DNA of 64,000 nucleotides, taken from Marinobacter mangrovi (GTDB taxonomy: Bacteria; Pseudomonadota; Gammaproteobacteria; Pseudomonadales; Oleiphilaceae). The position numbers and the translations under genes were made by a program. The stretch is taken from the NCBI RefSeq assembly GCF_016798325.1, contig NZ_JAERVO010000004.1:186001-250000 (forward strand), read 5' to 3'. The notes under the pieces were generated by a model. The model ran no database searches, was not told where the DNA came from, and was given only the letters and a program-made list of their open reading frames with translations. This document shows, in pieces, positions 8,843 to 22,795 of this stretch (within the stretch, counting starts at the first letter, position 1; the number at the start of each line of letters is the position of its first letter).

Positions 8843-10252
8843 ATGCCCCAAAAGAACCTGAGAGTCTGGTTTGCGCCCATTCTGGCGTTCATGATGCTGC
8901 TGGCAAGCCGCGCCCATGCCGAGTTGCCTGATTTTACCGGGCTGGTGAAGGAGAACTCGTCGGCTGTGGTCAATATCAGCACGACGCAGAACCCCAAATC
9001 TCAGGCAGGGATGCCATTTGACCAGCGTCAGCTGGATCAGATGCCCGAATTCTTCCGCCGCTTCTTCGAAGGGCCCAATGGCCCGCAACAGCCCGGCCAA
9101 CAGCAGCCGCTGCATTCCATGGGGTCCGGTTTCATTGTCTCCGAGGATGGCTACATCCTGACCAACAACCACGTGGTGGAAGGGGCCGACGAAATCATCG
9201 TGCGCCTGAGCGATCGTCGTGAACTCAATGCCAAGGTGATCGGCACGGACCCGCGCTCGGACATCGCCGTGCTGAAGATCAAGGCCGACCACCTGCCGGT
9301 GGTCAAGATGGGCCACTCCAGCGACCTGCAGCAGGGTGAGTGGGTTTTCGCGATCGGGTCGCCGTTCGGCTTCGATTACACCGTGACCGCGGGCATCGTC
9401 AGCGCCATCGGCCGTTCACTGCCTTCCGAGAACTATGTCCCGTTCATCCAGACGGACGTGGCCATCAATCCGGGTAACTCCGGCGGCCCGCTGTTCAACC
9501 TCGACGGTGAAGTGGTCGGCATCAACTCCCAGATTTATACCCGCTCTGGTGGCTTCATGGGTGTGTCTTTCTCGATTCCCATCGACGTGGCCATGAACGT
9601 ATTCCATCAGATCAAGGACCAGGGCTTCGTTTCCCGTGGCTGGCTGGGCGTGCTGATCCAGGAGGTCAACCGGGACCTGGCCGAGTCATTCGGCCTGAAG
9701 CGTCCACGTGGTGCGCTGGTGGCTGAAGTGCTGCCAGACTCGCCGGCGGAGGCCGCCGGACTGCAGCCGGGCGACATCATCCTGGAATACAACGGTGAGC
9801 CGATCAATCTGTCCTCCGATCTGCCACCGATGGTGGGGCGCACCAAGATCAACGAGTCGGCCGAGCTGACGGTGCTGCGCAACGGTGAGGAAAAGGAGCT
9901 GGATGTGACCATCGGCAAGCTGCCCGAGGACCGTCAGGCGAGCACTGGTGAGGAGCCGTCTCCCTCCGTGAGTAATGGCCCGCTGGGACTGTCCGTCGCT
10001 GACCTGACCGCCGACCAGCGCCAGCAGCTGGGTATCAAGGATGGTGTCCTGGTGCAGAACGTTGGAACGGGACCGGCCCTGGATGCGGGGATCCGTCCCG
10101 ACGACGTGATCCGCAAGCTCAACAACGAGACCGTGAGCTCCGTGGACGACTTCCGCCGCATTGCCGGTGACCTGCCCAAGGGCAAGGCGATTCCGGTTCT
10201 GGTCATGCGCGAGGGGCAGTCGACGTTCCTCGTCATCAAGACCGAGAAGTAA
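8843..10252 (+). CDS. mucD: Periplasmic serine protease MucD (DegP/HtrA family)
   Basis: A 469-residue protease-chaperone. A signal peptide (FAPILAFMMLLASRAHA) ends at about residue 27. The trypsin-like domain shows the catalytic triad: His110 in NNHVVEGADE, Asp about 140 in DPRSDIAVLK, and Ser213 in NPGNSGGPL. Two PDZ domains follow (about residues 260-350 and 375-465). It degrades misfolded envelope proteins and limits sigma-E activation. It lies 106 bases after rseC with its own AGGTATG-type start region, so it may also be transcribed separately. A terminator follows. Confidence 0.95.
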   Translation: MPQKNLRVWFAPILAFMMLLASRAHAELPDFTGLVKENSSAVVNISTTQNPKSQAGMPFDQRQLDQMPEFFRRFFEGPNGPQQPGQQQPLHSMGSGFIVSEDGYILTNNHVVEGADEIIVRLSDRRELNAKVIGTDPRSDIAVLKIKADHLPVVKMGHSSDLQQGEWVFAIGSPFGFDYTVTAGIVSAIGRSLPSENYVPFIQTDVAINPGNSGGPLFNLDGEVVGINSQIYTRSGGFMGVSFSIPIDVAMNVFHQIKDQGFVSRGWLGVLIQEVNRDLAESFGLKRPRGALVAEVLPDSPAEAAGLQPGDIILEYNGEPINLSSDLPPMVGRTKINESAELTVLRNGEEKELDVTIGKLPEDRQASTGEEPSPSVSNGPLGLSVADLTADQRQQLGIKDGVLVQNVGTGPALDAGIRPDDVIRKLNNETVSSVDDFRRIAGDLPKGKAIPVLVMREGQSTFLVIKTEK

Positions 10253-10304
10253 CCCTGTCGGCGCCGGCGTCCCGTCGGCGCTTACTTCCTTCCTGTCATT
10301 TGAC

Positions 10305-10334
10305 CCCGTCGTGGCACGATCCGCGACGGGTTTT
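10305..10334 (+). terminator. Rho-independent terminator after mucD
   Basis: CCCGTCG at 10305-10311 pairs with CGACGGG at 10324-10330 and is followed by TTTT. It lies 52 bases after the mucD stop and closes the envelope-stress cluster. Confidence 0.75.
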
Positions 10335-10342
10335 GCTATACT
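10335..10342 (+). promoter_or_regulatory. Candidate extended -10 promoter for the CHASE/GGDEF/EAL gene
   Basis: TGCTATACT-type extended -10 directly after the mucD terminator (TATACT at 10337-10342). The predicted transcript would begin near 10349 with a leader of about 95 bases that contains the strong hairpin at 10366-10395. No good -35 is seen. Confidence 0.45.
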
Positions 10343-10365
10343 CCCCGGTTTAAAATTGATCAGGG

Positions 10366-10395
10366 CCCGCAGCCCCCCGATCCGGGGGCTGCGGG
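10366..10395. repeat. 12-bp perfect GC hairpin in the leader of the CHASE/GGDEF/EAL gene
   Basis: CCCGCAGCCCCC at 10366-10377 is exactly complementary to GGGGGCTGCGGG at 10384-10395, with a 6-base loop. No T-run follows, so it is not a typical terminator. It sits between the candidate promoter and the start codon, 48 bases upstream of the ATG. Confidence 0.8.
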
Positions 10396-10443
10396 TGCAT
10401 TTCTGACCGTGGGCGTCTTGCCCCGATTCAATGGATTGAAGTA

Positions 10444-13161
10444 ATGGCGAAGGAAGTAACCCTGGGACAACTGGCCCGACGCTCCTCTTCTCGCATAGCC
10501 TGGTTGGTCTTGCTGATCTCCCTGCTACTGACCGCCGGTGCCTGGCAGTTTTCCATCCGCCTGGTCCAGGACCGGACCCAGGCGCGTTTTGAAAACCAGT
10601 CCATGCAGTTGAAGACGGCCATCGAGGAGCGGCTGCTCAACTATGAACAGGTGCTGGCCGGCAGTGCCGGCCTGTTTGCCGTCGCCGACCTGGTTGGGCG
10701 TGACGACTGGCGCCTGTACGTCAACAAGCTGGACATCAACCGCTACTATCCGGGTATCCAGGGGATTGGCTACACCGCCCGGGTGGAAGGGGATGAAATC
10801 AAGGACTTCGTGCGCAGGATCCGGGACCAGGGGCTGCCGGATTACCTGATCAATCCCGCCGGTGTGCGCGCCGAGTATCACCCGATCGTGTTCCTGGAAC
10901 CCAGTACCCAGCGCAACAAACGCGCCTACGGCTACGACGCGTTCGGTGATCCCACCCACCGCATTGCCATGGAAGAAGCCCGCGATACCGGTAAGGCCAC
11001 CATGACCGGCAAGGTGGTCCTGGTGCAGGAGCAGGTGGACGACGAACAGGCCGGCTTCCTGATGTATTTCCCGGTCTACCAGGGCGACAAGGTGCCCAAT
11101 ATCCTGGAAGAGCGGCGCATGCGATTGCGTGGCTTCGTGTTCAGCGCCTTCCGCATGAACAACCTGATGGACGGGATCGTCGGCCTGATTGCGCCGTTCC
11201 TCGACGTGCGCATCTACGACAGCGACGTGCCGGTGAAGGAGGATCTGATGTACGCCTCCAACCTGGGTTCGCTGGACGACGACTACACCTTTGAGATGAC
11301 CCAGAAGGTCGAGCACGGCGGGCGCACGTGGCTGCTGCAGACGCACACCACGCCGGCGTTTGATTTTCGCTCATCGGATCCGCGGCCGCTGATCGTGCTG
11401 GTAGCCGGCGTCATCATCAGTTTGCTGCTGTTCGCGTTCTCTCTGGCGATGATCCGTTCGCGACTATTGGCCCAGATCAACGCCGGTCGTTATCGGGCCA
11501 TCACCGAGGGCGCCAGCAACATCACCCTGATTCTCGACCAGAAAGGGCAGACCCAGTACGTCAGCCCATCGTCCGAGACGATTCTCGGCTACGATCCGGG
11601 CAGCGTTCCCAACCTGCAGCTCGAAGACCAGGTGCATCCGGACGACTGGCCTCAGCTGCAGCACTGTTTCGATCAGGCGCTCACCGAGCCGGGCAAAGGG
11701 CTGCCGGTGGTGCATGCCCGCATCCGCGATGCCCAGGGTGAATGGCGTGACATGGAAGGCACCTACACCGCGATGACCGACGTACCCGGGGTCAACGGTG
11801 TGGTGGTCAGTCTGCGCGACCTGACTGAACTCAAGGCCGCCCAGACAGAACTGCATCGCCTCGCGTTCTACGATCCGCTGACCGGGCTGGCCAACCGCCA
11901 GTTGTTCCGTGACCGTCTGGAACACGTGATTCGCCGCTGTAAGCGCAGTGGCAATGCCGCCGCCCTGATGTTCCTGGACCTGGACGGCTTCAAACGGATC
12001 AACGACACCCTGGGCCACGATGTGGGCGATCACCTGCTGCAAACGGTGGCCGGATGGCTCAGCGGCTGTGTGCGCGAGGAAGACTCGGTGGCCCGGTTGG
12101 GCGGCGACGAGTTTGTCGTATTGCTGTCGGAGGTAAGCGGTTCGGATGCGGCCCTGGCGGTGGCAGAAAGTATCCTGCGCCGGCTGTGCCAGCGGGTGCG
12201 TCTGGGTGAGCATGAGGTTGGCGTGACCGTGAGTATCGGTCTGGCCATGATCCCCGGTGACAGCGAAGACGCCACCTCGCTGATGAAGTACGCGGATCTG
12301 GCCATGTACCGGGCCAAGGAGCTGGGGCGCAACAACGTCCAGTTCTTCACCTCGGCGCTGAATATCCAGGCGGCCCGTCGCCTGCTGCAGCAGGAGGAGC
12401 TGAGCAACGCCCTGGATGCGGACCGCTTTGTGCTCCACTACCAGCCCAAGTTCGACCTGGAGAAGGATCACATCCTCGGCGTCGAAGCTTTCCTGCGCTG
12501 GCAACATCCGGATCGGGGGCTGGTGCCGGCGCAGCAGTTCATCAATCTGGCGGAAGAGTCGGGCCTGATTGTCCGTCTCGGTGAAATGGCGCTGCGCCAG
12601 GCCTGTATCCAGATCCAGGCGCTGGAGCGGGCCGGATTCGGTGAGCTGAAGATTTCCGTGAACCTGTCGTCGCGGCAGGTGACCGATCCCAACTTCCTCG
12701 ATATGTTCCGGCGGGTCATCACCGAGACCGGCGTCAAACCGGAGCAGCTGGAACTCGAATTGCCGGCGGACCTGCTCAACGAAGAGCCGGACGTGGTGCA
12801 TCCGCTGATGACGGCACTGCACGATATCGGCGTCTACCTGATTCTCGACAACTTCGGAGCCGGCAACTGCTCGCTGGCGGCGATGCAACGCCTGCCGTTG
12901 CATGCGGTGAAGATCGATCAGGTCTTCATTCGCGACATTCCCTACAACGCCACCGCCACCGACGTCACCTCGGCCGTGATTGCGCTGGCTCACAAGCTGC
13001 ACCTGGCGGTCATTGCCGAGGGCGTGGAAACGCCGCAGCAGCTCGCCTTCCTGCGCGCCAACGGCTGCGCCCAGGGGCAGGGCAACCTGTTCAGCTACCC
13101 GCTGGATGAAGACGCCCTGATCGGATTCCTGGTGCGACAGCAGGAAAGAAACAGCTATTGA
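10444..13161 (+). CDS. Membrane CHASE-PAS-GGDEF-EAL protein (probable diguanylate cyclase, degenerate EAL)
   Basis: A 905-residue inner membrane signalling protein. Order: membrane segment at about residues 19-38, periplasmic CHASE domain (RYYPGIQGIGYTARV), second membrane segment at about 315-338, PAS domain (about 350-465), GGDEF (about 475-635) and EAL (about 650-900). The GGDEF core is intact (RLGGDEFVVLL at about 552-562). The EAL domain is not: EAL reads EAF, the ITE-type Glu position reads LPAD, and DDFGTGYSSL reads DNFGAGNCSL, so a metal-binding Glu and one of the paired Asp are lost. The likely output is c-di-GMP synthesis with a regulatory EAL. It is monocistronic, between two terminators. 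Confidence 0.9.
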   Translation: MAKEVTLGQLARRSSSRIAWLVLLISLLLTAGAWQFSIRLVQDRTQARFENQSMQLKTAIEERLLNYEQVLAGSAGLFAVADLVGRDDWRLYVNKLDINRYYPGIQGIGYTARVEGDEIKDFVRRIRDQGLPDYLINPAGVRAEYHPIVFLEPSTQRNKRAYGYDAFGDPTHRIAMEEARDTGKATMTGKVVLVQEQVDDEQAGFLMYFPVYQGDKVPNILEERRMRLRGFVFSAFRMNNLMDGIVGLIAPFLDVRIYDSDVPVKEDLMYASNLGSLDDDYTFEMTQKVEHGGRTWLLQTHTTPAFDFRSSDPRPLIVLVAGVIISLLLFAFSLAMIRSRLLAQINAGRYRAITEGASNITLILDQKGQTQYVSPSSETILGYDPGSVPNLQLEDQVHPDDWPQLQHCFDQALTEPGKGLPVVHARIRDAQGEWRDMEGTYTAMTDVPGVNGVVVSLRDLTELKAAQTELHRLAFYDPLTGLANRQLFRDRLEHVIRRCKRSGNAAALMFLDLDGFKRINDTLGHDVGDHLLQTVAGWLSGCVREEDSVARLGGDEFVVLLSEVSGSDAALAVAESILRRLCQRVRLGEHEVGVTVSIGLAMIPGDSEDATSLMKYADLAMYRAKELGRNNVQFFTSALNIQAARRLLQQEELSNALDADRFVLHYQPKFDLEKDHILGVEAFLRWQHPDRGLVPAQQFINLAEESGLIVRLGEMALRQACIQIQALERAGFGELKISVNLSSRQVTDPNFLDMFRRVITETGVKPEQLELELPADLLNEEPDVVHPLMTALHDIGVYLILDNFGAGNCSLAAMQRLPLHAVKIDQVFIRDIPYNATATDVTSAVIALAHKLHLAVIAEGVETPQQLAFLRANGCAQGQGNLFSYPLDEDALIGFLVRQQERNSY

Positions 13162-13184
13162 TGGGAGCGTCATGAGATCCTGTG

Positions 13185-13214
13185 ACGACGGCGCCAAGTC
13201 CGGCGCCGTCGTTT
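13185..13214 (+). terminator. Rho-independent terminator after the CHASE/GGDEF/EAL gene
   Basis: ACGACGGCGCC at 13185-13195 pairs perfectly with GGCGCCGTCGT at 13202-13212, with a 6-base loop, and is followed by a short T-run. Confidence 0.85.
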
Positions 13215-13360
13215 TCACGGGCTCTTGTCGGGTCTGCATAAATCCTGATCGGCTTACATGGCAATAGCGCCGCTTAACCGGTAAAATCAGCCTTCCCAAA
13301 TCTGCCGCCGGTCCAGCGCCGGCGCGCCGGACATTTTTCTGACGTGAGACACCCGATTCT

Positions 13361-15160
<1,800 letters not shown>

Positions 15161-15169
15161 GACCCAAGC

Positions 15170-15982
15170 ATGGATATCGATTTTCCCCTGATCCTCGTCA
15201 CCCTGACGTTCGCCACTGGCCTGATCTGGTTGGCAGACCGGCTGTTCCTGCGGTCACGTCGGGAGGCCCGTCTGTCAGAATCCTCCAGCGGCGGCACCGG
15301 CAGTGTCCCGCCCGGAGAACGCACCGGCGAGGAGCAGGAGGAGGCCAGCGAGCCCTACCTGGTCGAACTCAGCCGGTCCTTTTTCCCGGTCCTGGCGATC
15401 GTCCTGGTGCTGCGCTCCTTCCTGGTGGAGCCGTTCCAGATTCCCTCCGGTTCCATGTTGCCGACCCTGCAGGTGGGTGACTTCATTCTGGTCAACAAAT
15501 TTGCCTACGGCTTGCGACTGCCAGTACTGAGAACCAAGATAGTACCGATCGGTGAGCCGGAGCGCGGGGACGTCATGGTCTTCAAATACCCCAAGGATGG
15601 CGAGACCAACTATATTAAACGGGTGATCGGCCTGCCGGGGGACAAGATCAGCTATCACGACAAGACCCTGGCGATTAACGGCAAGGTGATCGAATCCGAT
15701 TTCGTCGCCAACCTGCCGCCGGTGGAGTTGCGTGAAGAGAACCTGGAAGGCGTGCATCACAACATTCTTCTCAACCACACCCGACGCGGGCTGGATGGGG
15801 AAGGGGACTGGGTCGTTCCCCAGGGGCACTACTTCATGATGGGGGACAACCGCGACAACAGTAACGACAGCCGGTACTGGGGCTTCGTTCCGGAAGATCT
15901 GGTGGTGGGCAAGGCCTTCGCCATCTGGATGCACCTGGAGTCCTGGATCCCGAGCTTTGATCGCGTCGGCCTGATCAAGTAG
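15170..15982 (+). CDS. lepB: Signal peptidase I
   Basis: A 270-residue inner membrane serine-lysine protease that removes signal peptides. It has two membrane segments: residues 5-21 and about 70-86. The catalytic Ser lies in PSGSMLPTLQVGD (about residue 95) and the general-base Lys in NYIKRVIGLPGDK (about residue 150). The box GDNRDNSNDSRYWGFVP is near the C-terminus. It starts 9 bases after lepA. An acidic, Glu-rich cytoplasmic loop separates the two membrane segments. Confidence 0.97.
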   Translation: MDIDFPLILVTLTFATGLIWLADRLFLRSRREARLSESSSGGTGSVPPGERTGEEQEEASEPYLVELSRSFFPVLAIVLVLRSFLVEPFQIPSGSMLPTLQVGDFILVNKFAYGLRLPVLRTKIVPIGEPERGDVMVFKYPKDGETNYIKRVIGLPGDKISYHDKTLAINGKVIESDFVANLPPVELREENLEGVHHNILLNHTRRGLDGEGDWVVPQGHYFMMGDNRDNSNDSRYWGFVPEDLVVGKAFAIWMHLESWIPSFDRVGLIK

Positions 15983-16037
15983 TCGGAATGCCCATGTTCG
16001 GCCATTCCGGAATCATGGAATAAAAAGAGAGAAATCA

Positions 16038-16403
16038 ATGAAGACTCAACGTGGCGCTTCCACCCTGGGGATCCTCATCGCCGTCCTTTTTTTCGGCAGC
16101 CTGATCACCCTGGTGATCAAACTGGGGCCGATCTACCTGGACGACATTACCATTCAGGAGGCCATCGAGAGCCTGAATGACACCGACAACCTGGACAATC
16201 TGAGCGTCCGCGATGTCCAGACCCTGATCCGCAAGCGCCTGAGCGTCAACAACGTCGACGGGTTTGACGAGAAGCTCATCAAGGTCCACAAGGAAGATGG
16301 CAAGGTGCACATCGACCTTGAGTACGAGGTGCGCACGGATCTGTTCCAGAATGTGGACGCCGTTGTCCACTTCAATCACGCCTACGAGATGACAGGTCAG
16401 TGA
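16038..16403 (+). CDS. DUF4845 family membrane protein
   Basis: A 121-residue protein with one N-terminal membrane segment (about residues 10-30) after the start [11 protein letters not shown], then a small soluble domain. The size and the position between lepB and rnc match the DUF4845 family, common in pseudomonads and relatives. The function is unknown. The N-terminus resembles a pilin-like leader (basic stretch, then hydrophobic helix), but no clear prepilin cleavage site is present. Its stop overlaps the rnc start by 3 bases. Confidence 0.8.
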   Translation: MKTQRGASTLGILIAVLFFGSLITLVIKLGPIYLDDITIQEAIESLNDTDNLDNLSVRDVQTLIRKRLSVNNVDGFDEKLIKVHKEDGKVHIDLEYEVRTDLFQNVDAVVHFNHAYEMTGQ

Positions 16404-17092
16404 GGGTAAGCGAAATCGAATTGGGCCGCCTCCAGAAGCGTCTGGGTTACCAGTTCCGGGATCCGGAGCTGTTGACGCTGGCGCTGACCCACCGGAGCCA
16501 TGGCAACCAGAATAACGAGCGCCTGGAATTCCTGGGTGACTCGATCGTGAATATGGTCATCGCCGAGCATCTGTACCGGCATTTCGAGAATGCCCGGGAA
16601 GGTCAACTCAGCCGTCTGCGCGCGCGCATGGTGAAAGGCGTGACGCTGGCGGAAATCGGCCGGGAATTCAGCCTTGGTGACTACCTGCGTATGGGCTCCG
16701 GGGAGCTCAAGAGTGGCGGTTTCCGGCGTGACTCGATCCTGGCGGATGCCGTGGAATCGGTGATCGGGGCCATGTATCTGGACAGCGATTTTCACACCTG
16801 CCGGGCGCGGGTGCTGGACTGGTTCAACGAGCGGCTGGAGCGGCTCGACCTGCAGGATACCCAAAAGGATCCCAAGACGCGTCTGCAGGAATACCTGCAG
16901 TCCCGCCAGTATCCGCTGCCACGCTACGACGTCATTTCCATCGAAGGCGAGGCGCACGCCCAGACATTCCACGTGGAGTGCGCCTTACCGTCCCTGGACC
17001 GCAAGACCACCGGCGTCGGCGGCAGTCGTCGCGTCGCCGAACAGCAAGCCGCGCGCAACGCCCTGAAATCACTGGGTGTGGAGAATAATTGA
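16400..17092 (+). CDS. rnc: Ribonuclease III
   Basis: A 230-residue double-strand-specific endoribonuclease that processes rRNA and mRNA. The signature [13 protein letters not shown] (about residues 39-51) carries the catalytic acidic residues, and a second acidic site is in [14 protein letters not shown] (about 114-127). The double-stranded RNA-binding domain occupies about residues 155-225. It starts with GTG at 16400 overlapping the preceding stop. Its stop shares a base with the era start. Adjacency of rnc and era is conserved across proteobacteria. Confidence 0.96.
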   Translation: MRVSEIELGRLQKRLGYQFRDPELLTLALTHRSHGNQNNERLEFLGDSIVNMVIAEHLYRHFENAREGQLSRLRARMVKGVTLAEIGREFSLGDYLRMGSGELKSGGFRRDSILADAVESVIGAMYLDSDFHTCRARVLDWFNERLERLDLQDTQKDPKTRLQEYLQSRQYPLPRYDVISIEGEAHAQTFHVECALPSLDRKTTGVGGSRRVAEQQAARNALKSLGVENN

Positions 17093-18009
17093 TGATCGAC
17101 CCCACCCAACCGGACAACCCCGACAGCCGCTGTGGTTTTGTCGCCATCGTCGGCCGCCCCAATGTGGGCAAGTCCACGTTGCTCAACCATATCCTGGGCC
17201 AGAAGCTGAGCATCACCTCGCGCAAGCCCCAGACCACACGCCACCAGGTGCTGGGCATCCAGACCCGGGGTGACGTGCAGGCCATCTACGTCGATACGCC
17301 GGGCATGCACGAGGAAGAACCGCGGGCCCTGAATCGCTACATGAACCGCGCAGCGTCCTCGGCATTGAAGGATGTGGACGTCGTGGTGTTCGTGGTCGAC
17401 CAGACCCACTGGACCACGGCGGACGACATGGTCCTCAAGAAGCTGGAAAACGTGAAGGCACCGGTGATCCTGGCCGTCAACAAGGTGGACAAGATCGAGA
17501 AGCGTGACGTCCTGCTGCCGCATCTGGCGGAGCTGGCCAAGAAATACGACTTTGCCGAGATCATTCCGCTGTCGGCTCTGCGTGAACAGAATCTGGAACC
17601 ACTGGAAAAGGCCGTCGACCGCCTCTTGCCAGTCAGCATTCATTTCTACCCGGACGACCAGTTGACCGACCGCAGTCAGCGTTTCCTGGCGTCGGAGATC
17701 GTGCGCGAGAAGATCACCCGCCAACTGGGGGCCGAGCTGCCGTATTCCGTGGCCGTGGAGATCGAGGAATTCAAGCAGGATGGCAAGGTGCTGCACATCG
17801 CCGCGCTGATCCTGGTGGAGCGTGACGGCCAGAAGAAAATCCTCATCGGCGACAAGGGCGAGCGCATCCGTCGTATTGGCCAGGAAGCCCGCATCGATAT
17901 GGAAAAGCTGTTCGACAGCAAGGTCATGCTGCGGCTCTGGGTCAAGGTGAAGAAAGGTTGGGCCGACAGCGACCGGGCGCTCAAGAGCCTGGGTATGGAC
18001 GACTTCTGA
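17092..18009 (+). CDS. era: GTPase Era, 30S ribosome maturation
   Basis: A 305-residue GTPase that binds 16S rRNA during 30S assembly. G motifs are GRPNVGKST (about residues 22-30), TRHQ (G2 region), DTPGM (G3) and NKVDK (G4). The C-terminal KH domain includes [24 protein letters not shown]. The ATG at 17092 overlaps the rnc stop by one base (TGATG). An in-frame TTG one codon earlier is less likely. Confidence 0.96.
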   Translation: MIDPTQPDNPDSRCGFVAIVGRPNVGKSTLLNHILGQKLSITSRKPQTTRHQVLGIQTRGDVQAIYVDTPGMHEEEPRALNRYMNRAASSALKDVDVVVFVVDQTHWTTADDMVLKKLENVKAPVILAVNKVDKIEKRDVLLPHLAELAKKYDFAEIIPLSALREQNLEPLEKAVDRLLPVSIHFYPDDQLTDRSQRFLASEIVREKITRQLGAELPYSVAVEIEEFKQDGKVLHIAALILVERDGQKKILIGDKGERIRRIGQEARIDMEKLFDSKVMLRLWVKVKKGWADSDRALKSLGMDDF

Positions 18010-18058
18010 GGCGGCCGTTGGGCAACCATCCGGATGACACCAGGAGACGACCTGAGGC

Positions 18059-18787
18059 ATGACTGACAGGGTCGACCAGGAACCCGGCTATGTCCTGCAT
18101 CGCCGGAACTACCGTGAAACCAGCCTGATGGTGGACCTGTTTTCCCTCAACCACGGTCGCCTGACGGTGGTGGCGCGCGGTGCCAACAGTCCCAAAAGCC
18201 CCCTCAAAGCGCAGCTGCAACCGTTCCAGCCCATGCTGCTGGCCTGGCAGGGGCGCTCTGATCTGAAAACGCTGACCTCGGCCGAAAGCCGCATGGGTCC
18301 GGACCTGCGCCGGACCGAGCGGCTGTACTGTGGCCTCTATCTGAACGAATTGCTGCAGCGCCTGCTGCCCCCGGCAGAGCCCTTCCAGACCCTGTTCGCC
18401 CACTACATCGAAACCCTGGATGCCCTGGCCGAAACGGACGATTTCGAGCCCACCCTGCGGCGCTTCGAGTGGCACCTGATCGAGGCGATGGGCTACGCCT
18501 TCGACTGGGCGATGACCATGGATGCCGGCACGCCCGTGACGGCCGGCGGTGACTACTACTATGATCCGGAGCAGGGATTGCAACGCGAACCCGGCCCCGG
18601 CAGCCTGCTGCGGGGCTTGCGTGGTGAGGTGCTGCTGGAACTGGCGGATCACCGGCTGGAGTCTGTGGAAGCCCGGCGCACGGCCAAACGCGTGATGCGG
18701 GTGCTGATCGATCATCTCTTGCAGGGGCGACCGTTGCACAGCCGATCCCTGTTCACTCAATCGCGAGGAGACAAGCATGAATCCTAG
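18059..18787 (+). CDS. recO: DNA repair protein RecO
   Basis: A 242-residue protein with the N-terminal OB-fold ([33 protein letters not shown]) and a helical C-terminal domain. It works with RecF and RecR to load RecA on single-stranded DNA gaps. The zinc-binding cysteines seen in many RecO proteins are missing here, as in enterobacterial and pseudomonad members. It begins 49 bases after era, and its end overlaps the pdxJ start by 11 bases. Confidence 0.93.
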   Translation: MTDRVDQEPGYVLHRRNYRETSLMVDLFSLNHGRLTVVARGANSPKSPLKAQLQPFQPMLLAWQGRSDLKTLTSAESRMGPDLRRTERLYCGLYLNELLQRLLPPAEPFQTLFAHYIETLDALAETDDFEPTLRRFEWHLIEAMGYAFDWAMTMDAGTPVTAGGDYYYDPEQGLQREPGPGSLLRGLRGEVLLELADHRLESVEARRTAKRVMRVLIDHLLQGRPLHSRSLFTQSRGDKHES

Positions 18788-19517
18788 AGTGTTGCTGGGC
18801 GTCAACGTGGACCACGTGGCGACGCTGCGCCAGGCCCGTGGAACCCGCTACCCGGATCCGGTCCAGGCTGCCCTGTTGGCGGAAGAAGCCGGTGCCGACG
18901 GAATTACCATTCATCCGCGGGAGGATCGGCGCCACATCCAGGATCGGGACGTGATGCTGATGCGGGACATGCTCAACAGCAAGATGAACCTGGAGATGGC
19001 GGTCACCGATGCCATGCTTGCGTTTGCCGAGCAGGTGCGTCCGCCGTGCGTGTGCCTGGTGCCGGAGAAGCGGGAGGAGCTGACCACCGAGGGCGGCCTG
19101 GACGTGGCCGGTCAGGAAGAGCGGGTGGCCCGGGCCTGCGAGCGGCTCGCGCGCATCGGCGCTGAAGTGTCCCTGTTTATCGACGCCGACCAGGACCAGA
19201 TCGACGCCGCCGCGCGTTGTGGCGCCCCGGTCATCGAGATCCACACTGGCCACTACGCCGACGCGGAAACGCCCGAGGCCGTGGAAGCGGCCTTCAAACA
19301 GGTGGCCAATGGCGTTGCCTATGCCCGTTCACTGGGGCTGATCGTCAATGCCGGCCACGGCCTGCACTATCACAACACCGAGCGGGTGGCGGCGATCCCG
19401 GGCATCAATGAGTTGAACATTGGCCACAGTATTATTGCCCGGGCCCTGTTCACCGGGATGAAAGAGGCCGTACGGGACATGCGGGCCATCCTCGACAAGG
19501 CCGTCGAGTCGCGTTAA
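18777..19517 (+). CDS. pdxJ: Pyridoxine 5'-phosphate synthase
   Basis: A 246-residue TIM-barrel enzyme. It condenses 3-amino-2-oxopropyl phosphate with 1-deoxy-D-xylulose 5-phosphate to make pyridoxine 5'-phosphate (DXP-dependent B6 route). Seen: [21 protein letters not shown] near the N-terminus, [13 protein letters not shown] with the catalytic His-Arg region, and [18 protein letters not shown] precedes the ATG inside recO. It is last in the lepA cluster and ends 20 bases from the convergent gacS-like gene. Confidence 0.96.
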   Translation: MNPRVLLGVNVDHVATLRQARGTRYPDPVQAALLAEEAGADGITIHPREDRRHIQDRDVMLMRDMLNSKMNLEMAVTDAMLAFAEQVRPPCVCLVPEKREELTTEGGLDVAGQEERVARACERLARIGAEVSLFIDADQDQIDAAARCGAPVIEIHTGHYADAETPEAVEAAFKQVANGVAYARSLGLIVNAGHGLHYHNTERVAAIPGINELNIGHSIIARALFTGMKEAVRDMRAILDKAVESR

Positions 19518-19537
19518 CCGAAAGGACGCCCGCCCGG

Positions 19538-22417
<2,880 letters not shown>

Positions 22418-22795
22418 CGTGCGCTTCCTGATTCCGTCAGCAGGCCTTGTACCGGTTCGTCCATGAGCCTTCCGGAAGTACAAAGCGTCGTCCCTGATTC
22501 TTATTGGCACTTCGGCGTCGGGCGATTCGACCACCGGCAAGCCATACTCTCTTGATCGTGAACCCCGACAGAATCGGGAATCGCACCACCGGTCACCCGG
22601 CCAGGTAACAGAAAGCCATTTCGCCAGACCCGCTTAGAACCTGCGGTCATTTTAGTAGCGACAAGCTGTATTGGGATACCGGCTGCGATGCGCGTATGAT
22701 GCGTCGTCAGAGTGTATCACAGCTTGCGGCGGCTGCCGGTGGACCGAACCGACAGTTTTTCCCACAAGTCATTGCTGTCAGGAGTTCGAAAATCC
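22418..22795. other. Divergent intergenic region between gacS and cysM
   Basis: 378 bases without a convincing gene. It contains the gacS ribosome binding site at its left end, a candidate cysM promoter at 22671-22700 and an AGGAG for cysM at its right end. I see no other repeat or RNA structure in it. Confidence 0.6.
22671..22700 (+). promoter_or_regulatory. Candidate sigma-70 promoter of cysM
   Basis: TTGGGA at 22671-22676 and TATGAT at 22695-22700 are separated by 18 bases. Transcription would start about 90 bases before the cysM ATG. Confidence 0.5.
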
